Assembly (NCBI GenBank): GCA_903839715.1
Contig: CAIMDH010000116.1
Span: 1 to 9,975, forward strand
Direction of reading: 5' to 3'
From: an uncultured bacterium
Lineage (GTDB): Bacteria > Patescibacteriota > Minisyncoccia > Phycocordibacterales > UBA918
DNA: 9,975 bases
How positions within the stretch are numbered: the stretch's first letter is position 1; the number at the start of each line of letters is the position of its first letter. Both the position numbers and the translations under genes were made by a program. This document shows, one piece after another, positions 4,720-9,975 of the stretch. The notes below the pieces were generated by a model, which worked only from the letters and a program-made list of their open reading frames with translations, ran no database searches and was not told the origin of the DNA.

Positions 4720-5331
4720 TTATTTGTAGATTTTGTCGACTAGGCCGTAGGCGAGGGCCTCTTCAGCATCCATAAAGAAGTCACGTTCCACGTCTTGTTC
4801 AATTTTGCTGAGTTTTTGTCCTGAGGCTTTGGCGAGCAGACGGTTGAGTTTGTCGCGAGTTTTAAGGATGTGTTTGGCGGTGATATCGATATCGGTCGCT
4901 TGTCCATAGGCGCCACCAAGCGGTTGGTGAATCATTACTTCGGCATTAGGAAGGATAGAACGCTTACCTTTTGCACCCTGTGACAAGATAAGTGACCCCA
5001 TGGATGCGGCAATACCAACACAGACAGTAGCAACGTCTGGCTTGATGTGGTGCATGGTGTCGATGATCGCCATACCGGCTGTGACGCTACCTCCTGGGGA
5101 ATTAACGTAAATAAAGATGTCTTTCTTGGAATCTTCTGCTTCAAGGAAGAGGAGTTGAGCCACAATAAGGTTGGCCATATGATCCTCGATTCCGCCGGTG
5201 ATGAAGATGATACGCTCTTTCAATAGTCGGGAAAAGATATCAAACGCACGCTCACCACCAAGGGTCTTTTCAATTACCATCGGCACTAAATAGTTGCTGA
5301 CGGATTCGGATTTTTTATCTGACATATACAT
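4720..5331 (-). CDS. clpP: ATP-dependent Clp protease proteolytic subunit
   Basis: The product is a 203-aa ClpP, the serine-protease tetradecamer that degrades proteins unfolded by ClpX or ClpA/C. The catalytic triad is visible: S110 in GIAASMGS, H135 in MIHQP and D184 in ERDFFM. The handle region and NSPGGSVTAG (77-86) are also typical. The length is the usual one, with no long propeptide. The start is ambiguous between MYMSDKK and MSDKK (two codons later); neither has an SD. The promoter TTGTCA-17-TATGAT places the RNA start at about the first ATG, so it is probably translated as a leaderless mRNA and the first ATG is preferred. No Clp ATPase is in the window; it diverges from a small membrane-protein gene, sharing the -35 box. 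Confidence 0.97.
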   Translation of the reverse strand: MYMSDKKSESVSNYLVPMVIEKTLGGERAFDIFSRLLKERIIFITGGIEDHMANLIVAQLLFLEAEDSKKDIFIYVNSPGGSVTAGMAIIDTMHHIKPDVATVCVGIAASMGSLILSQGAKGKRSILPNAEVMIHQPLGGAYGQATDIDITAKHILKTRDKLNRLLAKASGQKLSKIEQDVERDFFMDAEEALAYGLVDKIYK

Positions 5332-5340
5332 AATGGAACA

Positions 5341-5369
5341 ATCATAGCAGAAGTGGCTGTTGTTGACAA
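5341..5369 (-). promoter_or_regulatory. clpP promoter
   Basis: On the minus strand TTGTCA (5369-5364), a 17-bp spacer and TATGAT (5346-5341), preceded by TGC, form a near-consensus sigma-70 type promoter. The start falls within a few bases of the clpP ATG (5331). Confidence 0.75.
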
Positions 5370-5391
5370 TAGCTATATAATGTGCTATTAT
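5363..5391 (+). promoter_or_regulatory. Promoter of the 152-aa membrane protein gene
   Basis: TTGACA (5363-5368), a 17-bp spacer and TATTAT (5386-5391), preceded by TGC, form a near-perfect promoter. The predicted leader of about 16 nt includes the SD. Its -35 box overlaps the opposite-strand clpP -35 box by five bases. Confidence 0.8.
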
Positions 5392-5414
5392 TTAAACAGA
5401 AAGGAGGGCGTATC

Positions 5415-5873
5415 ATGCTCTTAATTTGTGCTCTTTCGTTTTTGATTTTGAGCCCTGCTGCGGGATTAGCTATCGTTGCACCACTGTTGGAACTCATTGG
5501 CTTGAGTCATATGGAGGCTGGTGTGATGGGAGTCCTCATTAGTGTGCTAAGTGCAATATTTTCTTGCATGTTTGCGTTTCTGAGCACTGCTAGCAAGGTA
5601 CTCAAAAAAATCTCACCCGACCTGAGTGAGTCTGAGAGAAAGGCTCGCAATGACGCTTCGTGGGAAAAAGTTCGGCAATCAGCACAAAAGGTGCGTGGAT
5701 CCTTCAAAAAGGTGGAAGAAGAGTACGTAAATCTTCCTCCTGATGAAAAGGAAAGGATTAATCGCCTTGGTGCAGATCTGGCGCGGATGGCGTGCAAGGC
5801 TGGTTCTGAACATCTTGCTCGGAAGGGTGGTCCCAATGCTGCAGCGGTCGTGGACCGTCTGTCGAAATTCTGA
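5415..5873 (+). CDS. 152-aa two-TM membrane protein of unknown function
   Basis: I do not recognise the family. The ATG at 5415 is set by AAGGAGG (5401-5407) seven bases upstream; an in-frame ATG at 5382 lies within the promoter and is discarded. Two hydrophobic segments (about 3-27 and 35-58) form a short hairpin in the membrane. They are followed by a charged, helix-prone tail of about 90 residues (SESERKARNDASWEKVRQSAQKVRGSFKKV and on) that should be cytoplasmic if the basic side stays in. No catalytic motif is seen. It diverges from clpP from an overlapping promoter, so the two may be co-regulated. Candidates such as a stress membrane protein or a protease adaptor are guesses. It ends at a strong palindromic terminator shared with tig. 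Confidence 0.75.
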   Translation: MLLICALSFLILSPAAGLAIVAPLLELIGLSHMEAGVMGVLISVLSAIFSCMFAFLSTASKVLKKISPDLSESERKARNDASWEKVRQSAQKVRGSFKKVEEEYVNLPPDEKERINRLGADLARMACKAGSEHLARKGGPNAAAVVDRLSKF

Positions 5874-5898
5874 AGGTTGAATTCTTCAGACAAAAACA

Positions 5899-5934
5899 AA
5901 GGGCCGTGATTGAGTTAACTCAATCACGGCCCTT
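5899..5934. terminator. Bidirectional terminator between convergent genes
   Basis: AAGGGCCGTGATTGAGTT and its exact complement form a fully palindromic 36-bp hairpin (5899-5934). TTATTATTTT follows on the plus strand and TGTTTTTG on the minus strand, so it can end both the 152-aa gene and tig. Confidence 0.9.
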
Positions 5935-5967
5935 ATTATTTTAATAAATAGTGAAGTGTGGATGTTC

Positions 5968-7086
5968 TTACTTCACTTCCTCAAGCATTTTCATTACTGC
6001 TTCATTTTGCAACACGGAGGAGACGTAGGTGCGTACACGCATCTCGTCGGCGTCTTTGTACATACTGAGTAACTCAGCTACCTGGTCTGCTGTGGCTTTT
6101 TCATCAGCCTTTATGGTTTCTTTCTTGGCGATCTCATTGAGGATAAGTTGGAGTTTTGCTCGCTTCTCAGCACTTGGAGCCCATTCGTTTTTAAGGTCAT
6201 CTTTTGTTTTCTTGATGTGACTCAAATAGTCTTCAAGCTTTAGTTTTGAGCGACCAAGATCTTCTTCCATCTGAGCAAACATTTGGTGCAGTTCAGAATC
6301 AATAAGGATTTGTGGTAGCTCGATTGTACTAGCTTCGATAATAGCGTCAGTGATATTGGCGCGGTGGTTGGAGACAACGTCACGCTTCTTTTCTATTTCA
6401 AGATGCTCACGGAGCATAGTTTTGAACTGCCCAACACTTTCAAATTGTCCCGGCTGTCCTAGGGACTTTGCAACGTCATCAGTCAGTTCTGGAATTTCAA
6501 GCTTTGCTTCTTCGGGGGCTTCGGTCTTTGTTTCCTCAGTTACTTCTACTGGGTTAGTCGCTTTCTTTTGGAGTCGTTCGTATGCTGCTTTTTGGCGAAG
6601 GATATCAGCTACTTTTTCTTCGACTTCGGAGTCGGTTACTTCTAGGGTTGGTTTAGTGGCATTTACTTTGCCTGCAATCGCTTTGTAGTCTGGTAATACA
6701 ATAGTTGGTAAAACAGCTACAGTAGCAGTGAAACCAAGGGGATTATTGGCAGCGATTTTTGTAATCTCAAGTTTTGGGTACCCGATAGCCTCAATTGCAT
6801 GAGCTTCCAAAATGTGTGGGTACATGTGTGCAATTGCACGTTCAGCCATCTCAGCTAAAATTGCCATTTCACCAATGTGTTTTACGAGTACTGCTTCTGG
6901 AACGTGTCCTTTGCGGAAGCCGTCTAACTCAACATTTTTACCCATCGCTTTGATGGCGGCAGAACGCTCGTGGAGAAGCTCTTCATAAGGTATTTCTCCG
7001 GCAATCTTTACTTGAGACTGAGGCTCTACCGTGACGGTAAAAGCCTTTTTAAAATCAATATCGTGATGATGATGTGAATGTGACAT
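5968..7086 (-). CDS. tig: Trigger factor lacking the PPIase domain
   Basis: The product is a 372-aa ribosome-associated chaperone that meets nascent chains at the exit tunnel. The ribosome-binding loop GFRKG (56-60) in the N-terminal domain is the family signature, and the N-domain continues to about residue 125. The C-terminal chaperone arms run from about 200 to the end. The FKBP-like PPIase domain usually sitting between them (about 150-245 in E. coli, total 432 aa) is missing; an acidic linker (about 177-200, EVTEETKTEAPEEAKLEIPE) takes its place. The N-terminus MSHSHHHHD is histidine-rich, an unusual natural His tag that may bind metal. No SD precedes the ATG; the promoter TTGCAA-16-TACACT implies a nearly leaderless mRNA. 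Identification is firm; the domain loss is read by comparing with the family layout from memory. Confidence 0.95.
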   Translation of the reverse strand: MSHSHHHHDIDFKKAFTVTVEPQSQVKIAGEIPYEELLHERSAAIKAMGKNVELDGFRKGHVPEAVLVKHIGEMAILAEMAERAIAHMYPHILEAHAIEAIGYPKLEITKIAANNPLGFTATVAVLPTIVLPDYKAIAGKVNATKPTLEVTDSEVEEKVADILRQKAAYERLQKKATNPVEVTEETKTEAPEEAKLEIPELTDDVAKSLGQPGQFESVGQFKTMLREHLEIEKKRDVVSNHRANITDAIIEASTIELPQILIDSELHQMFAQMEEDLGRSKLKLEDYLSHIKKTKDDLKNEWAPSAEKRAKLQLILNEIAKKETIKADEKATADQVAELLSMYKDADEMRVRTYVSSVLQNEAVMKMLEEVK

Positions 7087-7096
7087 AGTACGCGCT

Positions 7097-7124
7097 AGTG
7101 TACTTATATATGGGAGAATTGCAA
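7097..7124 (-). promoter_or_regulatory. tig promoter
   Basis: On the minus strand TTGCAA (7124-7119), a 16-bp spacer and TACACT (7102-7097) place the start about 3-5 nt before the tig ATG (7086). A nearby TATATAA is an alternative -10 region with a poor -35 box. Confidence 0.5.
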
Positions 7125-7147
7125 CTAAGTAGACTTGCTTGTATAGT
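7119..7147 (+). promoter_or_regulatory. Promoter of the 177-aa gene
   Basis: TTGCAA (7119-7124), 17 bp and TATAGT (7142-7147) form a good promoter. Its -35 hexamer is a palindrome and is exactly the same six base pairs used by the divergent tig promoter. The leader would be about 50 nt and contains GTGCA/TGCAC (7147-7157). Confidence 0.6.
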
Positions 7148-7204
7148 GCATTTCTGCACCTAACTAAGGGTGGTTGGGTTACTAGTTCTTTGAAGGAGGT
7201 TTCC

Positions 7205-7738
7205 GTGGCAAATAGTTCAAAAATTCTTCAGGCAGCTGAAGAACTAGTGGTTCAAGCACACTACTTCTTAAAGGTTCGTGATAATCAAAATAAGCGAGGT
7301 GGATATCTCTCTGTCTTGAATTGGAAGCGAGCAGAATTTGTACTCTGCGCCAAGGTTGGGCAGGTGAGTAAAGTAAAAGCTTGGGAGTATGAAGCATTGG
7401 CACGAGAAAAAGCCTGGCGCTTAGCCTCTCATGATGGTCATGGGACCAGTTTTGAAAGTCGAGACCCTGAGGCAGAAGTACGTGTGAATGACGAAAGGCG
7501 CATGCACTACCCAGTGCGGACTGAAAAGTGGGGTCATTGGGGTGGTGCAGTGCGCGGCAATCGATATATCTTTAGTTTTTCTGGTTTTCCAGAATTACTT
7601 GAAGAAGCAATGATGTTTACTCTTGCTATCAAACAAAATGATTTATCATTAGAGTTTGTCTGTAAACAATTTGGAACAGCTAATCGGTGTCTTGTGCCGT
7701 TCCTTAATCATTGTGGTTTTGGTACTGGGGAATTATAG
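7205..7738 (+). CDS. 177-aa protein, faintly GlcG/HbpS-like
   Basis: The start is a GTG at 7205 set by a perfect AAGGAGG (7193-7199) five bases upstream; an in-frame ATG at 7139 lies in the promoter. The protein is soluble with no signal or TM segment. Its layout is a short N-terminal helix, a VLNWKRAEFVLCAKVG strand pair (38-52), a helix with YEALAREKAWRL (62-73), then WGGAVRGNRYIFSFSGFPELLEEAMMFTLAIK (112-143). The order “VG...A..KA...GGAV..G..I...SG..E...E” recalls the GlcG/HbpS (DUF336) fold, but key residues are not secure and the match is only tentative. It could equally be a CPR-specific family. It diverges from tig with a shared -35 box and ends at a strong terminator. Confidence 0.7.
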   Translation: MANSSKILQAAEELVVQAHYFLKVRDNQNKRGGYLSVLNWKRAEFVLCAKVGQVSKVKAWEYEALAREKAWRLASHDGHGTSFESRDPEAEVRVNDERRMHYPVRTEKWGHWGGAVRGNRYIFSFSGFPELLEEAMMFTLAIKQNDLSLEFVCKQFGTANRCLVPFLNHCGFGTGEL

Positions 7739-7740
7739 TC

Positions 7741-7775
7741 TAAAGGCCTGAAACGCGTAGCGTTTCAGGCCTTTA
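7741..7775. terminator. Bidirectional terminator
   Basis: TAAAGGCCTGAAACGC (7741-7756) and its complement (7760-7775) leave a 3-nt GTA loop. TCTTTTTG follows on the plus strand, ending the 177-aa gene. The same stem can end the minus-strand 119-aa gene, though its minus-side tail is less T-rich. Confidence 0.85.
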
Positions 7776-7796
7776 TCTTTTTGTATTCTAAATAGA

Positions 7797-8156
7797 TTAT
7801 TGAGCTACTGCAGCCTGGAGTTCTGCGTCAATTTGACCAATTTCTGTATCAAGATTACTCAAGTCTGTACTTTCTAGGTCTGCTTCTAGGGCGGTGATTT
7901 CGTCGGAGGTACTTAGTGCGCTAAAACTTTCTACTTGGGCCGTGGCGGTAGTGGTCTCGGGTTCTTTATTCATTTCTGCTGTTGGACGAGTTGGTGTTTC
8001 GGTGGGAGTCGCTATTTTTGACGCTGTTAGATACCAGTAAAAAAGACCAATCAGGATCATTGTCAGGGCTGCAATCAATATAAATATAAATGCGCCCTTA
8101 GTCTCTGACTCAGCTCTGCCTGTACTATTTATTTTAACAGATACTGGTATTTTCAT
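7797..8156 (-). CDS. 119-aa single-pass membrane protein of unknown function
   Basis: GAAGGAGA (minus, 8168-8161) fixes the start at ATG 8156; an in-frame ATG at 8189 precedes the SD and is rejected. The protein has a short N-terminal part, a transmembrane helix (about 21-44, AFIFILIAALTMILIGLFYWYL), a Thr/Pro-rich linker (ATPTETPTRPT), and an acidic, probably coiled C-terminus (EADLESTDLSNLDTEIGQIDAEL). A membrane anchor with a low-complexity linker and acidic helical tail is common among CPR surface proteins, which is family experience rather than a hit. It follows the secreted protein gene at 60 nt on the same strand and is probably in its operon. No function is assigned. Confidence 0.75.
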   Translation of the reverse strand: MKIPVSVKINSTGRAESETKGAFIFILIAALTMILIGLFYWYLTASKIATPTETPTRPTAEMNKEPETTTATAQVESFSALSTSDEITALEADLESTDLSNLDTEIGQIDAELQAAVAQ

Positions 8157-8216
8157 TTTTTCTCCTTCAAATTGTGGTGTATTGTCCATATGATATTAAT
8201 TTGAGAGTAGTAATAC

Positions 8217-8888
8217 TTATTCGGTAGTGCTGGCAGTACTGGTAGCACCTATCACCGCGGCGCTGCGCGTAAGGTTAGTATTGGAGGTGGCAATTTTAAG
8301 CAGAGCAATAGCCTCACGTAGTGCTTGGTGACTAGTACGAATATATTGACCAGCTTCTTGGTAGGTGGTACGTACACCTACCCAGTTGTTCTGGGGTTCA
8401 GTCGAGGTGGTGGCGTCGTAAACAAGGGTGTCGATATTATGCAGGGTAGTACGCGCCTCCGCTAGGGCCCGGCTTGCTTCGCGGATTTTTGTTTCAGTGG
8501 CAGCGGTATCTACACCGGTGACTTTAAGTTTTGCAATACGTTGCTCAAAGCGCGCTACGATATCATAGAGACGAGTAATAGCCGCCTCCATACGATTACT
8601 GATATTGGCTGAAAGGTTGAAAACACGTTTTTGTCGAATTTCCTGTAAGGCGGCTTGGCGTTCAGAGCGGATGGTTTGCTGTTTAGGCATACTCGCAGAA
8701 GTACTAGCCTGTTCTTGGGTAAGGATTGTTTCAGGGCTTTCTGTACGTGTGCCGACACTTTCTGGGCGGGCTTCAGTGGTTGTAGTTGCTGGTTCTTGTG
8801 CGTCTGCACTCACGAAAATGAAAAAAGTCAGTAAGAAAAGACTAATGGGTATTATGTGAGAAAGAGACAGTGTTGTTTTTGTGTTCAT
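8217..8888 (-). CDS. 223-aa secreted protein of unknown function
   Basis: A signal peptide is clear: a hydrophobic core at about 11-27 (HIIPISLFLLTFFIFVS) followed by ADA (28-30), giving likely cleavage before QEP. The mature part starts with a Thr/Ser/Glu-rich linker (about 31-70), followed by a helical, coiled-coil-prone region (about 75-195) containing NISNRMEAAITRLYDIVARFEQRIAKL. It ends with a low-complexity STASTTE tail. No catalytic motif or known domain is recognised. It is followed by the anchored 119-aa gene, suggesting that the two act together at the cell surface. No SD is seen before the ATG (AAGTACCC), and TATAAA about 17 bases upstream is a possible -10 box. The start is the only one in front of the signal peptide. 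Confidence 0.8.
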   Translation of the reverse strand: MNTKTTLSLSHIIPISLFLLTFFIFVSADAQEPATTTTEARPESVGTRTESPETILTQEQASTSASMPKQQTIRSERQAALQEIRQKRVFNLSANISNRMEAAITRLYDIVARFEQRIAKLKVTGVDTAATETKIREASRALAEARTTLHNIDTLVYDATTSTEPQNNWVGVRTTYQEAGQYIRTSHQALREAIALLKIATSNTNLTRSAAVIGATSTASTTE

Positions 8889-8936
8889 GGGTACTTAAAT
8901 ATTTTTTATACGTAACATACTTCTAGTATATATAGT

Positions 8937-8973
8937 ATAACCCCCATTACTTAGTTCAGTAAGTGGGGGTTAT
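8937..8973 (-). terminator. Hairpin after the pyrophosphatase gene
   Basis: ATAACCCCC (8937-8945) pairs with GGGGGTTAT (8965-8973), with ACTTA/TAAGT (8949-8953/8960-8964) inside. It lies about 15 bases past the ppaC stop. The tail on the minus strand is TA-rich rather than a pure T-run and also carries TATACT/TATATA boxes for the next gene. Confidence 0.65.
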
Positions 8974-8988
8974 GGAAGATGATGGTGC

Positions 8989-9909
8989 TTATAATTTAAG
9001 TGCCGGCAAAATTTGCTTCTTGCGGGAGACTATTCCTGGTAAAACTTCAGTGTTTTCAGTAACGGATACATTAAAAGATGAAGCAATTACTTGCTTGGTG
9101 AGGTCGCTGTAGGTAAGAACGGTCGCTTCTTCTTTTAAGATATCAATGATAAAGAATAGTACGTCATCAATATCACCTTCCTCGGTTACACAGTTTTGAA
9201 TTGCTTCGACGATGCCGGCTTGTCTGGCTAATACGGTTGCAGGAGTAGTGGTTTCGAGTACTGATACGCGGAAGTTTTTGTTGCCAACAGCGTATTTTTT
9301 GCTATCAAGCTTGATTAGTCCACTATCGGTAAAGCTTGATATGTCTGACTTGGCAGCAAACATTTCATCAGCATAAGCTAGATGATCAATTCCAATAATG
9401 GTCGCTAATTTATCTGCTACGTCTTTATCATGAGGAGTAGTTGTTGGAGAACGGAATGCTAAAGTATCAGAAAGAATGGCTGAGAGCATTAATCCTGCAA
9501 TGTTAGCTGGGATAGTAATGGCGGCATTTTGCATTAGATCGTACTGAATGGTGGCGGTACAGGCAAGTGGTCGAATAGTGATGTCGGTTGGTAATTCAGT
9601 AGTTAGGCCACCAACAAGTTTGTGGTGATCAATTAGCTGAATCAGTGTTGCTTCGTTTACGTTTGCAGGTAATTCTTGAGGGTTGTTGGTATCTACAATA
9701 ACAATTTCATCTCCGGGGGATAGTTCGGGTAGTAGCTCAGGTGTAGTAAAGCCAAAACGGCTTAGTACAAAGCTAGTTTCACTATTAAGTTCACCAAGAA
9801 CAAATGGCTGTGCTTCGTGAGCAGTATGCTCGTTTAAGTACCATGCCCATATGATTGCTGAGCAGGTTGCGTCGGTGTCTGGTGATAGGTGTCCAAAAAC
9901 TTTTACCAT
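8989..9909 (-). CDS. ppaC: Manganese-dependent inorganic pyrophosphatase, family II
   Basis: The product is a 306-aa cytosolic enzyme that hydrolyses pyrophosphate to two phosphates and pulls biosynthetic reactions forward. Family II motifs are in order: GHLSPDTDA (6-14), VDTNNP (72-77), IDHHK (93-97) and the C-terminal SRKKQ (295-299), which binds substrate in the DHHA2 domain. The usual length is about 310 aa and no CBS insert is present. The DTN motif replaces the DHN form seen in Bacillus; this is a modest variation at a metal ligand and worth a structural check. A possible promoter lies at 9936-9964 on the minus strand (TTGCAG-17-TACACT). There is no SD and a leader of about 20 nt; an internal TAAAAT could give an even shorter one. 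It ends in a hairpin at 8937-8973. Confidence 0.95.
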   Translation of the reverse strand: MVKVFGHLSPDTDATCSAIIWAWYLNEHTAHEAQPFVLGELNSETSFVLSRFGFTTPELLPELSPGDEIVIVDTNNPQELPANVNEATLIQLIDHHKLVGGLTTELPTDITIRPLACTATIQYDLMQNAAITIPANIAGLMLSAILSDTLAFRSPTTTPHDKDVADKLATIIGIDHLAYADEMFAAKSDISSFTDSGLIKLDSKKYAVGNKNFRVSVLETTTPATVLARQAGIVEAIQNCVTEEGDIDDVLFFIIDILKEEATVLTYSDLTKQVIASSFNVSVTENTEVLPGIVSRKKQILPALKL

Positions 9910-9935
9910 ATATTACATATTTTAATTACCTGCGT

Positions 9936-9964
9936 AGTGTAGCCGAGCTGACGGATGGCTGCAA
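9936..9964 (-). promoter_or_regulatory. Possible ppaC promoter
   Basis: On the minus strand TTGCAG (9964-9959), 17 bp and TACACT (9941-9936) resemble the tig promoter (TTGCAA/TACACT). An alternative -10, TAAAAT, lies nearer the ATG without a good -35 box. Confidence 0.4.
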
Positions 9965-9975
9965 GTATTAAAAAA

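Noticed and set aside
4340..4720. 6S RNA, tmRNA, SRP RNA or RNase P RNA in the clpP-rny gap
   Set aside because: None of their signature sequences (for example the tmRNA tRNA-like ends with GGUUCRA, the SRP tetraloop helix, RNase P conserved blocks) is visible; left as unassigned structured RNA.
1..9975. tRNA genes, transposases or integrase attachment sites
   Set aside because: No cloverleaf with a GGTTCRA T-loop, no transposase or recombinase motif and no terminal repeats were seen on either strand.

Overview
The window looks like a chromosomal segment of a Patescibacteria/CPR bacterium, probably Paceibacteria (Parcubacteria)-like. The pointers are short intergenic spaces, housekeeping genes with CPR-style reductions (a trigger factor lacking its PPIase domain), near-leaderless starts, small secreted or membrane proteins of unknown family, and standard use of UGA as stop. 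This placement is an inference from gene style, not from a marker gene.

Region 1 (about 1-2290) is accessory in character. It holds two near-identical type III hammerhead ribozymes (93-141 and 483-531) in direct orientation, exactly 390 nt apart. Between them are a 22-bp RNA-like hairpin and a set of mutually exclusive helices. Immediately downstream is a translationally coupled pair of tiny genes (51 and 54 codons) with perfect Shine-Dalgarno (SD) sequences. The two cleavage sites would release a 390-nt RNA whose ends are brought together by the reconstituted ribozyme, so a circular RNA is plausible. The second cleavage site also separates an anti-SD-like CCTCCTT from the SD of the first small gene. 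A conspicuously GC-rich gene for a DHH-phosphoesterase-like protein follows, with a ladder of strong hairpins in its first 150 nt.

Region 2 (about 2290-9975) is mostly housekeeping on the minus strand: HU, RNase Y, ClpP, trigger factor, a secreted/membrane protein pair and a family II inorganic pyrophosphatase. Two plus-strand genes interrupt it (a two-TM small protein and a 177-aa protein with faint GlcG/HbpS resemblance). Long perfect hairpin terminators separate most units. A 250-nt structured non-coding stretch lies between clpP and rny.

Regulation: clpP and tig each diverge from a plus-strand neighbour, and in both cases the two promoters share one palindromic -35 box (TTGACAA/TTGTCAA; TTGCAA). 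The minus-strand partner starts within a few nt of its AUG without an SD; the plus-strand partner has a perfect AAGGAGG. HU follows the near-leaderless pattern too. Several -10 boxes carry an extended TGC.

The most noteworthy content is the paired hammerhead system at 93-531.
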